Below, piece by piece: positions 7,045 through 13,317 of a stretch of 13,317 nucleotides of DNA; the stretch's first letter is position 1, and each line of letters opens with the position of its first letter. The translations under genes and the position numbers were made by a program. A model generated the notes under the pieces. It was not told the origin of the DNA. It worked only from the letters and a program-made list of their open reading frames with translations, and did not search any database. Location of the stretch: NCBI GenBank assembly GCA_034430115.1, contig DAOUFG010000142.1, positions 1 through 13,317 on the forward strand, in the 5' to 3' direction. The DNA is from CAIXPS01 sp034430115. Lineage in GTDB: Bacteria; Chloroflexota; Anaerolineae; J036; Brachytrichaceae.

Positions 7045-10000
7045 ATGCCGTATTTCAAACTTCATAAAAAGATGGAACTCTACGCACTCGTAGAGCGCAT
7101 CAAAGAAGCCGTCTATACACCTACAGCGAAGTTAGACGTAACCGCCTACGTGACGCGTGAGCCACTGCCCTATGCCGAACGGCAAAAGGGTGAACCCCTC
7201 ACCCTGACGCCCGGGCAAAAATGGGGCAACCTTTTCGATTGCGCCTGGTTCCACTTCACAGGCACCGTCCCCGTACAAGCCAGGGGGCAATCGGTCGTGC
7301 TGCTGATCGATGTCAACGGCGAAGCCTGCATCTTCGACCAGGCCGGCTGCCCAATCCAGGGCCTGACCAACGTCAATTCCGAGTTCGACCTCAGCCTGGG
7401 CAAGCCCGGCAAGCGCGTCGTCCCGTTGACTTCAAGCGCCGCCGGCGGCGAAACGGTGGACATTTGGGCCGATGCCGGCTGCAACGACCTGTTTGGCCGC
7501 TTGCAGGAATCCGGCACGCTCAAACAGGCCGACATCGCCATCTGCCATCCGAACCTGCACGCGCTGCAATATGATTTTGAGGTGTTGCACGAGCTGATGC
7601 AGCAGTTGCCGGAGAAAAGCGCCCGCCATGAGCGCATTTGGGCCGCGCTGACGCGCGCCGCGCTCGTGCTGCAGCACCTGAGCGACGACGAAGCCGCCAT
7701 CGCCCGCAAAATCCTTGCGCCAGAACTCGCCAAGCACGCCGGCGCCCCGTCCCTGCAAATCAGCGCCATTGGTCACGCTCACATCGACCTGGCCTGGCTC
7801 TGGCCGTTGCGCGAAACGATTCGCAAAGGCGCGCGCACCTTCTCCACGGCGCTACAATTCATGGAGCGATATCCAGATTACATTTTCGGCGCTAGCCAAG
7901 CCCAGCTATATCTGTGGATGAAGGAGCGCTATCCCGACCTCTACGCGAAGGTCAAGCAGCGCGTCGCCGAAGGCCGCTGGGAAGTGCAGGGCGGCATGTG
8001 GGTGGAAGCCGATACGAACGTGAGCGGTGGCGAGGCATTGGTGCGCCAGTTCCTGTATGGCAAACGCTTCTTCCGCCAGGAATTTGGCGTGGAAGTGACC
8101 AACCTGTGGCTTCCCGACGTGTTCGGTTATTCCGGCGCGCTGCCACAGATCATGAAAAAGTCCGGCGTGGACTACTTCATGACCCAAAAGCTCTCCTGGA
8201 GCCAGGTAAACCAGCATCCGCATCACAGCTTCTGGTGGAAGGGCATCGATGGCACCCGCGTGTTGACCCACATGGCCCCGGAAGGCACCTACAACAGCTC
8301 CGCTGCGCCGCGCGCCATTGCCAAAGCCGAACAGGAATACCTGGATAAATCGGTCTCAGAGCACTGCCTGGTCATCTTCGGCATCGGTGACGGCGGCGGC
8401 GGGCCGGGCGAGGAACACCTGGAGCGCCTGTGCCGCGAAAAGGACCTGGCTGGGCTTTCACCAGTTGTCCAGGAACCCGCGGCCTACTTCTTCGATAAAC
8501 TCTCGCGTGAGGCCGATGGCTTCCAAACTTGGGCAGGCGAACTCTACCTGGAACGGCACCAGGGCACCTACACCACCCAGGCGCGCAACAAGCGCTTCAA
8601 TCGCAAGTTGGAGCTCGCATTGCGCGAATTGGAGATGGCATCGTCGCGTGCTTTGTGGCAGACCGGCCAGGCCTACCCCACCGAGCAACTGCTCGACACC
8701 TGGCGCGAAATGCTGCTCTATCAGTTCCACGACATACTGCCCGGCTCTTCCATCACGCGCGTGTACGACGAGTCCCGTGCCCGCTATGCCGCACTTCTGG
8801 GGCAGGTACAGGCATTGACCGCAAGCGCCGATCGATCGCTATATGCCCAGGTCAACACCCAGACCGCCGGCAAGCCGCTGATCGTGTCAAACTCGCTCTC
8901 CTGGCCTCGCCACGAGTGGGTGCAATGGCAAGGCCAATGGCTGGAAGTGACCGCCCCCGCGTTGGGATACGCCACCATCGACGCGGCTTCTGTCCAGGCG
9001 AGCTACGCAGCGCCACAGGCGACCGACCATTCGCTTGAAAATGAGCATCTGGCCGTGTCGTTCGACGCAGATGGGGCCATCCGCTCCATCATCGACAAGT
9101 CCAGCGGCAGGGAGGTCCTATCTGCGGGCAGCCAGGCGAACAAGCTGGCGCTTCATCGCGACCTGGGCGACGCCTGGGATTTCCAGATGCACTACGATGA
9201 GCAACCGGTGGAATTCTTCTCCCTGCAAAGCGCTCAGGTGCAGGTGGACGGTCCACGCGCGAGCATCAAACAGATATATACCTACGGGGCTTCCACACTA
9301 ACCCAGGAGATCGTCCTGTTGGCGGGCAGTCACCGGCTGGACTTCATCACCCACGTAGATTGGCGCGAGACGGACAAGATGCTGCGCACGTCATTCCCGG
9401 TCAATGTGCTGGCCACGGAGGCCACCTGCGACATCCAGTTCGGCAACATCCGCCGCCCGGCCCGGCGCAATACGAGTTGGGATATGGCACAGTTCGAAGT
9501 CTGCGCTCACAAGTGGGTTGACCTCTCCGAGCGCGCCTTTGGCGTCGCGTTGCTGAACGATTGCAAGTATGGCCACAAGGTGCGCGATAACGTGCTCGAC
9601 TTGAACTTGCTGCGCAGCCCGAAGTACCCGGACCCACAGGCCGACCAGGGTGAACACGACTTCACCTACAGCCTGCTTCCCCATACGGGCGATTATGTGG
9701 CAGGCGAAGTAATCCAACGCGCTTATGAGTTGAATGTACCCTTACGCTTCATCGCAACGGACTCGCACCCCGGCGCACTCCCGGCACAGGCATCTCTGCT
9801 GCAAGTGGATCAGCCAAACGTCATCGTCGAAGCCGTAAAGAAAGCAGAAGACGGCGATGACCTCATCGTCAGGTTATACGAATCGACGGGTGCGACGACT
9901 TCTGCGACGGTGCGGATTAGCTTACCCGTGAAAGCCGCTGCGTTGGTCAATCTCTTGGAGGAAGATGCAACCCCCGTCTCCATGCACGATGGCAGCGTTG

Positions 10001-10053
10001 CATTAACCTTCACCCCTTACGAGATTCAAACGCTCCGCCTGAGTCGGTCGTAA
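7045..10053 (+). CDS. GH38 alpha-mannosidase, cytosolic MAN2C1/Ams1-like
   Basis: A 1002-residue class II alpha-mannosidase that removes alpha-linked mannose by a metal-assisted retaining mechanism. After an N-terminal domain, the catalytic GH38 domain shows H244-A-H246-I-D248 with the following L-A-W-L-W (metal ligands H244 and D248), D358 in LWLPDVFGYS (nucleophile and metal ligand), and H562 in QFHDILPGSS (fourth ligand). F-G-x-G-D-G-G-G-G-P and H-Q-G-T-Y-T-T also match the human MAN2C1 and yeast Ams1 branch, which act in the cytosol or vacuole on free oligomannose. A middle helical domain and GH38 C-terminal beta domains follow to the end. Length matches the family, and no signal peptide or membrane segment is seen. 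It starts immediately after the TIM-barrel stop, with AAAGGA (7032-7037) as ribosome-binding site. It is the last gene of the operon, followed by a hairpin. Metal (Co or Zn) is not readable. Confidence 0.95.
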   Translation: MPYFKLHKKMELYALVERIKEAVYTPTAKLDVTAYVTREPLPYAERQKGEPLTLTPGQKWGNLFDCAWFHFTGTVPVQARGQSVVLLIDVNGEACIFDQAGCPIQGLTNVNSEFDLSLGKPGKRVVPLTSSAAGGETVDIWADAGCNDLFGRLQESGTLKQADIAICHPNLHALQYDFEVLHELMQQLPEKSARHERIWAALTRAALVLQHLSDDEAAIARKILAPELAKHAGAPSLQISAIGHAHIDLAWLWPLRETIRKGARTFSTALQFMERYPDYIFGASQAQLYLWMKERYPDLYAKVKQRVAEGRWEVQGGMWVEADTNVSGGEALVRQFLYGKRFFRQEFGVEVTNLWLPDVFGYSGALPQIMKKSGVDYFMTQKLSWSQVNQHPHHSFWWKGIDGTRVLTHMAPEGTYNSSAAPRAIAKAEQEYLDKSVSEHCLVIFGIGDGGGGPGEEHLERLCREKDLAGLSPVVQEPAAYFFDKLSREADGFQTWAGELYLERHQGTYTTQARNKRFNRKLELALRELEMASSRALWQTGQAYPTEQLLDTWREMLLYQFHDILPGSSITRVYDESRARYAALLGQVQALTASADRSLYAQVNTQTAGKPLIVSNSLSWPRHEWVQWQGQWLEVTAPALGYATIDAASVQASYAAPQATDHSLENEHLAVSFDADGAIRSIIDKSSGREVLSAGSQANKLALHRDLGDAWDFQMHYDEQPVEFFSLQSAQVQVDGPRASIKQIYTYGASTLTQEIVLLAGSHRLDFITHVDWRETDKMLRTSFPVNVLATEATCDIQFGNIRRPARRNTSWDMAQFEVCAHKWVDLSERAFGVALLNDCKYGHKVRDNVLDLNLLRSPKYPDPQADQGEHDFTYSLLPHTGDYVAGEVIQRAYELNVPLRFIATDSHPGALPAQASLLQVDQPNVIVEAVKKAEDGDDLIVRLYESTGATTSATVRISLPVKAAALVNLLEEDATPVSMHDGSVALTFTPYEIQTLRLSRS

Positions 10054-10077
10054 CGAGTGACAAGCCACTAAAGGACG

Positions 10078-10115
10078 AAAAAAAACCTGCGGTGCCTTCG
10101 AGGCACCGCAGGTTT
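10078..10115 (-). terminator. Strong hairpin, intrinsic terminator best oriented leftward, possibly bidirectional
   Basis: A 14-base-pair perfect stem (10083-10096 with 10102-10115) has a 5-base loop TTCGA. On the minus strand the stem runs into eight T residues (10085-10078), an ideal terminator. On the plus strand only the three T of the stem itself follow, then ATGC, so termination of the mannosidase operon would be weaker there. It lies 29 bases past the mannosidase stop. Confidence 0.8.
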
Positions 10116-10183
10116 ATGCTCCATTTCAGCTTGCTTTCAATCGAAAATCGTTCTCATTGGCGTACAGCATAGCTCACGTCCAC

Positions 10184-10226
10184 AAAAAAAATAACGCTGC
10201 GACCCTTGATAGAAGGTACAGCGTTA
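10184..10226 (-). terminator. Intrinsic terminator of the tRNA-Leu gene
   Basis: Read on the minus strand, TAACGCTG (10226-10219) pairs with CAGCGTTA (10199-10192), 8 bp, with a further internal pairing (ACC-TT with AAGGT, one bulge). Eight T residues follow (10191-10184). It begins 7 bases after the tRNA 3' end, which is the expected place for the tRNA terminator. Confidence 0.8.
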
Positions 10227-10233
10227 ACAATCA

Positions 10234-10314
10234 TGCCCCCGGTGAGATTTGAACTCACACGCCCGAAGGCATAGGCCCTCAACCTACCGCGTATGCCAAT
10301 TCCGCCACGGGGGC
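10234..10314 (-). tRNA. tRNA-Leu, anticodon GAG
   Basis: Read on the minus strand, the 81 bases fold as a class II tRNA. The acceptor stem is GCCCCCG with CGGGGGC and discriminator A. The D-arm has GGCGGAATTGGC. The anticodon stem is GTAGG/CCTAT with loop TTGAGGG, giving anticodon GAG (reads CUC and CUU leucine codons). The long variable arm GCC-TTCG-GGC is typical of Leu and Ser. The T-arm is GTGAG-TTCAAAT-CTCAC. The 3' CCA is not encoded, since the genome reads TGATTG after the discriminator. The gene is flanked by its own promoter and terminator. The G34-A35-G36 anticodon and the Leu-type discriminator A support the identity. Confidence 0.93.
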
Positions 10315-10324
10315 AAGCCAAAGA

Positions 10325-10352
10325 ATTATAACTGTTCCTTGCCTTTATGCAA
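10325..10352 (-). promoter_or_regulatory. tRNA-Leu promoter (minus strand)
   Basis: On the minus strand a perfect TATAAT -10 box occupies 10330-10325. TTGCAT (10352-10347, 3 of 6 to TTGACA) precedes it with a 16-base spacer. A start near 10318 would leave a leader of about 4 bases before the tRNA 5' end at 10314. Confidence 0.65.
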
Positions 10353-10357
10353 GACCA

Positions 10358-10386
10358 TTGGTGGCTTTTTTTCGCCGTTGTAAAAT
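10358..10386 (+). promoter_or_regulatory. Putative divergent promoter for the methyltransferase gene
   Basis: TTGGTG (10358-10363) and TAAAAT (10381-10386, 5 of 6 to consensus) are separated by 17 bases. Initiation near 10393 would leave about 60 bases of leader before ATG 10454. It lies back-to-back with the tRNA promoter. A second candidate (TTGTTC 10413, TATTCT 10435) would start after the ribosome-binding site and is less likely. Confidence 0.4.
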
Positions 10387-10440
10387 CAGCCTCATCATCG
10401 ATCACAGGTAAATTGTTCTGATATTGCGTTGAAATATTCT

Positions 10441-10444
10441 GGAG
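10441..10444 (+). promoter_or_regulatory. Shine-Dalgarno site for the methyltransferase
   Basis: GGAG lies 9 bases before ATG 10454, at slightly long but normal spacing. It supports the chosen start. Confidence 0.55.
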
Positions 10445-10453
10445 ACGAACAAA

Positions 10454-11830
10454 ATGAGTTCCAATGACACCAAGACCGGCCTAACCGGGAAAGAGCTACT
10501 CCTGGCCACGTTGAGGCACGAGAAAACACCCGCTGTCCCCTGGGTCCCTTTCGCCGGCGTTCACGCCGGTAAACTGAAGGGTTATACTGCGACGGAAGTC
10601 CTGCAAGATAGCGATAAGTTGGTACAGTCTCTCCTCGAAGTACATAGCCAATACAGGCCTGACGGTCAGCCAGTCATTTTCGACTTACAGGTAGAAGCGG
10701 AAATACTAGGTTGTGAATTGCTGTGGGCCGATAACACCCCTCCAACGGTGGCCTCACATCCCCTGGCAACGGACCTGGAGGTGCCCACCCATCTTCCTGA
10801 GAAGACGGATGGCCGTCTACCGATTATCCTGAAGGCGATGAGCGAAATGAAGAAGGCCGTCGGTGACACGACCGCCCTCTACGGTTTGGTCACCGGCCCC
10901 TTCACGCTGGCCTCACACCTGCGCAGCACCGAAATGTTCATGGACATGTATGAAAACGAGGATTTTCTGCAAGCGCTACTCGGCTACACGCACGATGTCG
11001 CCAAGCGCATGGCCGAACTCTACATCAGTGCCGGCATGGATGTGATCGCCGTCGTAGACCCGCTGGTCAGTCAGATTTCCCCCAAGCACTTCAACACATT
11101 CCTCAAGACATCTTTCCAGGACATCTTCAGCAGCATCGCCAACGCCGGGGCACGCTCGTCCTTCTTCGTCTGCGGCGACGCCACCAAAAATATCGAAGCG
11201 ATGTGCCAGACCGGACCCGACTCGATCTCGGTGGACGAAAACATCGACATGGTGACGGCCAAACAAATCACCGATCGTTACAACATCGCCATCGGGGGCA
11301 ACATTCCACTCACATCTATCATGTTGCTCGGTACCCAACAAGACAATATGAAGTTTGTCATCGATCTGCTTGAAAGACTGGATCACCACAACCTGATCCT
11401 CGCTCCAGGTTGCGACATGCCCTACGATGTGCCTGCCGATAACGTGGTCGGAGCCGTCCAGGCCGCCCGCGAACCTGAGGTCGTGAAGAAAATCCTTAGC
11501 AATTACCAGGCCGCCGACCAGCGTGTGGATGTGCAACTACCCGACTACGCCCACCTGAAGAAGACCTTGATCGAGGTATTCACCATCGACTCTGCTACGT
11601 GCGCAGCTTGCACCTATATGGTTGGCGCCGCCAATCAGGCCAAAGAAGCTTATGGCGATAGGGTGGATGTGGTCGAATATAAGATCATGCAACGCGAGAA
11701 CATCGCGCGTGTGAAAAAACTTGGCCTGAAGAACCTGCCCGCCATGGTGATTAACGGCGAACTCAAATACTCGTCTATCATTCCCAGTAAGAAGGAGCTG
11801 CTCGCTGAAGTTGAAAAGACATTCAAATAG
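10454..11830 (+). CDS. UroD/MtaA-family methyltransferase-like protein fused to a C-terminal thioredoxin-fold domain
   Basis: A 458-residue protein of two parts. Residues about 8-350 are a UroD-fold barrel of the methylcobamide:coenzyme M methyltransferase type (MtaA/MtbA/CmuA group), with K-E-L-L-L-A-T-L-R-H-E near the start, a D-L-Q-V-E-A-E segment near 80, and L-A-P-G-C around C320. In that group, zinc is bound by H-x-C and a distal Cys. Here C240 and C320 stand in the expected places, but the His position is Phe238 (FFVCGD). Residues about 370-458 form a thioredoxin-like domain with a C383-A-A-C386 redox motif after a beta strand, and a LP(429) pair typical of the cis-proline. Length exceeds simple MtaA proteins (about 340) by about 110 residues, which are this domain. 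It lacks a signal peptide. A COG0523 GTPase gene follows. Substrate and methyl donor are unknown. Confidence 0.82.
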   Translation: MSSNDTKTGLTGKELLLATLRHEKTPAVPWVPFAGVHAGKLKGYTATEVLQDSDKLVQSLLEVHSQYRPDGQPVIFDLQVEAEILGCELLWADNTPPTVASHPLATDLEVPTHLPEKTDGRLPIILKAMSEMKKAVGDTTALYGLVTGPFTLASHLRSTEMFMDMYENEDFLQALLGYTHDVAKRMAELYISAGMDVIAVVDPLVSQISPKHFNTFLKTSFQDIFSSIANAGARSSFFVCGDATKNIEAMCQTGPDSISVDENIDMVTAKQITDRYNIAIGGNIPLTSIMLLGTQQDNMKFVIDLLERLDHHNLILAPGCDMPYDVPADNVVGAVQAAREPEVVKKILSNYQAADQRVDVQLPDYAHLKKTLIEVFTIDSATCAACTYMVGAANQAKEAYGDRVDVVEYKIMQRENIARVKKLGLKNLPAMVINGELKYSSIIPSKKELLAEVEKTFK

Positions 11831-11835
11831 GTGAT

Positions 11836-11874
11836 TGGAACTGGGCCCCAGTAAGGGCCCAGTTCCACTTTTTT
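11836..11874 (+). terminator. Strong intrinsic terminator between methyltransferase and GTPase genes
   Basis: A 13-base-pair perfect stem (11836-11848 with 11855-11867) has loop CAGTAA. It is followed by C and six T (11869-11874). The stem starts 5 bases after the methyltransferase stop. Only 23 bases separate the T-tract from the next ATG (11898). Confidence 0.85.
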
Positions 11875-11883
11875 CTGAATTGC

Positions 11884-11889
11884 GGGGTG
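11884..11889 (+). promoter_or_regulatory. Weak Shine-Dalgarno-like site for the GTPase
   Basis: GGGGTG lies 8 bases before ATG 11898. It is imperfect but at normal distance. The upstream in-frame start within the terminator hairpin (11835) has no such site. Confidence 0.4.
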
Positions 11890-11897
11890 ACAAAGCT

Positions 11898-12980
11898 ATG
11901 CAATTTCATCTCGTGGGAGGATTTCTCGGCAGCGGCAAGACGACCGCGATCATCCAGGCGGCCAGGCTGCTGGTTGCCCACGGCAAACGGGTCGGGATTG
12001 TGACGAACGATCAAGGCAAATACCTGGTAGATACGGCTTTTTTTCGTGCCGAGCACTTCCCAACCGTGGAAGTGACGGGCGGGTGTTTCTGCTGCAACTA
12101 TGATGACCTGGAAGCGCGCCTGAAGCAACTACAGCAGAGTGCCTGGCCCGACGTAATCTTCGCGGAATCTGTCGGTTCCTGTGCGGATATCGTCGCAACC
12201 GTGGTGAAGCCATTTCTGGACCTGCAATCCGCAGGGATGCAATTGAATAGTTACACCGTCTTCACCGACATCCGCATGCTACGTCGCAGATTGAGGCAAC
12301 AGCCCATGCCATTTAGCGACGATGTCGTCTACATCTTCGACAAACAGATCGAAGAAGCCGGGTTGCTGGTCATCAACAAGGCCGACCTGCTTGCATCGGC
12401 AGATGCCGCAGCCATGCGGGACATGGCCCAGTCGGCATATCCCAGCAAAGTGATCCGGCTGCAAAACTCGCACGACGCGGGAAATGTCTCACAGTGGCTC
12501 TCGCTCTTGCAGACACATCCGTCACTTACCCCACTTGTCTCGGTGGAGATTGACTACAAGCGCTATGGCGCGGGGGAGGCCGAAATGGCCTGGCTCGACC
12601 AGGCCGTTCATTGGTCCGCGCCGAAGGGGAACCTGCGCCAGAGCCTCCTGACGCTCATTCACGCCATCCACAATGCGATTCGCGCCCAGGACTGGCCGAT
12701 CGGTCACGTCAAGTTCATGATCGAAACGCCCAGTGACAGCACCAAAGTAAGCCTGCCATCCATCGAGCAGCCGGATTGGGAAGAATCGGTGCCTGCCCTA
12801 AAAGGCAACGAGGCCAACGTCTTGATCAACGCCCGCGTCCAGGCTGGGGCAAAGAGCTTGCAGGAGGTTGTGCAGGGCGCAATGGAGCAGGCCACCCGCC
12901 AGACTGCCGCGACCTACCAGCCGATAGACCTAGCTGCTTTCCATCCGGGCTTTCCGCGCCCAACCCACCGTATGAGTTGA
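11898..12980 (+). CDS. COG0523 (G3E family) GTP-binding metallochaperone, CobW/YeiR/Zng1-like
   Basis: A 360-residue P-loop GTPase of the CobW/HypB/UreG (G3E) superfamily. Members insert metal (zinc, cobalt, nickel, iron) into target enzymes. The Walker A motif GGFLGSGKTT is at residues 7-16, the C-x-C-C metal motif (GGCFCC) at 61-66, the G3E-defining E-S-V-G at 90-93, and the nucleotide-specificity motif N-K-A-D at 160-163. The set is complete, so the protein is likely active in the cytoplasm. The C-terminal half has an H-P-G-F-P-R-P-T-H-R ending near the C-terminus, as often seen in COG0523 relatives. ATG 11898 puts the P-loop near the N-terminus as the family requires; an upstream alternative overlaps the terminator hairpin. 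The upstream neighbour is the variant-zinc-site methyltransferase, its most plausible client. The exact metal is not readable. Confidence 0.9.
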   Translation: MQFHLVGGFLGSGKTTAIIQAARLLVAHGKRVGIVTNDQGKYLVDTAFFRAEHFPTVEVTGGCFCCNYDDLEARLKQLQQSAWPDVIFAESVGSCADIVATVVKPFLDLQSAGMQLNSYTVFTDIRMLRRRLRQQPMPFSDDVVYIFDKQIEEAGLLVINKADLLASADAAAMRDMAQSAYPSKVIRLQNSHDAGNVSQWLSLLQTHPSLTPLVSVEIDYKRYGAGEAEMAWLDQAVHWSAPKGNLRQSLLTLIHAIHNAIRAQDWPIGHVKFMIETPSDSTKVSLPSIEQPDWEESVPALKGNEANVLINARVQAGAKSLQEVVQGAMEQATRQTAATYQPIDLAAFHPGFPRPTHRMS

Positions 12981-12983
12981 AAT

Positions 12984-13019
12984 ATCCAGGGCCTGCCAAG
13001 CACAGGCCCCGGATGTTTT
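12984..13019. terminator. Hairpin between convergent genes, likely bidirectional terminator
   Basis: ATCC-A-GGGCCTG (12984-12995) pairs with CAGGCCC-C-GGAT (13003-13014): 11 pairs with one A-C mismatch and a 7-base loop. On the plus strand TTTT (13016-13019) follows after one G. It lies between the stop of the GTPase gene (12980) and the stop of the minus-strand permease gene (13021), so it can terminate both. Confidence 0.75.
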
Positions 13020-13020
13020 G

Positions 13021-13317
13021 TCACTTGACGTATGGCTCGCCATCTGCCGCTGGCGCAGTTGCACGCCCAACCACGCCTGTCAGGATGATGATCGTGAGCA
13101 AATAGGGAATCATCTGTGGAATTTGCGAAGGAATATCCGGCCGGAAAATACTGACCGTGGAAGTCACACTATTCCCCAACCCAAAGATCAACGCGCCCAG
13201 CAACGCGCCAAACGGGTTCCATTTGCCGAAGATCATGGCGGCTAACCCGATAAAGCCCAGGCCGTTGGTCATGAGTGGGTTGAACACATCCACGGCTTCA
13301 ATCGTGAACCAGACACC
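13021..13317 (-). CDS. ABC transporter permease, BmpA/nucleoside-simple-sugar type, C-terminal part (5' end outside window)
   Basis: The frame is open to the window edge on the minus strand, so only the last 98 residues are present; the GTG at 13293 is not the true start. The fragment contains two hydrophobic segments, a G-L-G-F-I-G-L-A-A-M-I-F-G-K-W-N-P loop and G-A-L-I-F-G, then a final segment near I-P-Y-L-L-T-I-I-I-L. The G-x-G-F-x-G-x-A-x-x-x-x-G-x-x-x-P loop is characteristic of permeases working with BmpA-like binding proteins for purine nucleosides or simple sugars (YufQ/NupQ-like). The protein is an integral membrane component with an ATPase and a lipoprotein partner that would lie outside the window. 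It converges on the GTPase gene, so it is a separate transcription unit. Substrate not readable. Confidence 0.8.
   Translation of the reverse strand, partial: GVWFTIEAVDVFNPLMTNGLGFIGLAAMIFGKWNPFGALLGALIFGLGNSVTSTVSIFRPDIPSQIPQMIPYLLTIIILTGVVGRATAPAADGEPYVK

Noticed and set aside
7170..7769. Antisense frame of 199 codons opposite the mannosidase
   Set aside because: Ser/Arg/Ala-rich shadow of a well-supported GH38 gene, no motif or ribosome-binding site.
10154..10405. Minus-strand frame of 83 codons across the tRNA
   Set aside because: It is interrupted in meaning by a well-formed tRNA, its promoter and its terminator.
10976..11536. Antisense frame of 186 codons opposite the methyltransferase
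   Set aside because: Shadow frame, His/Asp/Val-rich, no recognisable domain.
11835..11897. TTG start of the GTPase within the terminator hairpin
   Set aside because: It would add 21 residues encoded by the hairpin and move the P-loop away from the N-terminus.
13021..13317. ABC permease as the importer for the glycan operon
   Set aside because: It is on the opposite strand, over 2.9 kb from the operon across two other transcription units, and resembles nucleoside/BmpA permeases rather than oligosaccharide permeases.
1..13317. CRISPR array, insertion sequence, attachment site or phage gene
   Set aside because: No regularly spaced repeats, transposase or integrase motifs, or flanking terminal repeats were seen; the tRNA 3' end shows no visible duplicated segment nearby.

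Overview
The window is bacterial chromosomal DNA, GC-rich and densely coded. I see no mobile element, CRISPR array or phage gene. The tRNA lacks an encoded CCA, and several enzymes have environmental-anaerobe flavour (MtaA/UroD-type methyltransferase, COG0523 GTPase, cytosolic MAN2C1-like mannosidase). A Chloroflexota (Anaerolineae-like) or similar Gram-positive-type lineage fits, but this is a low-confidence inference.

Region 1 (1-10053, all + strand) is a glycan-catabolism cluster. It runs: Gfo/Idh/MocA oxidoreductase (cut by the left edge), GH29 alpha-L-fucosidase of the broad-specificity type, a second Gfo/Idh/MocA oxidoreductase, a second GH29 fucosidase of subfamily-B type with a discoidin-like C-terminus, a medium-chain dehydrogenase without the usual zinc ligands, a xylose-isomerase-like TIM-barrel protein, and a GH38 alpha-mannosidase. 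From the second oxidoreductase (2406) to the mannosidase stop the genes overlap, abut or lie within 18 bases, which argues for one transcript. A hairpin and a -10-like box just before 2406 suggest a second promoter with a leaderless start. None of the three glycosidases has a signal peptide, so imported fucose- and mannose-containing oligosaccharides, such as N-glycan fragments, are probably dismantled in the cytoplasm. The three dehydrogenases plus the TIM-barrel protein may oxidise and isomerise the released sugars, or may act oxidatively on the glycosides themselves.

Region 2 (10054-10453) is non-protein-coding. It holds two hairpins with U-tracts on the minus strand, a minus-strand tRNA-Leu(GAG) with its own promoter, and a probable divergent + strand promoter.

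Region 3 (10454-13020, + strand) is a separate C1/corrinoid-type pair: a UroD/MtaA-family methyltransferase-like protein fused to a C-terminal thioredoxin-fold domain, then a COG0523 (G3E) metallochaperone-type GTPase. A strong intrinsic terminator lies between them. The methyltransferase keeps two Cys of the expected H-x-C...C zinc site but has Phe in place of His.

Region 4 (13021-13317, minus strand) is the C-terminal end of a BmpA/nucleoside-type ABC transporter permease. It converges on the GTPase gene across a shared hairpin.
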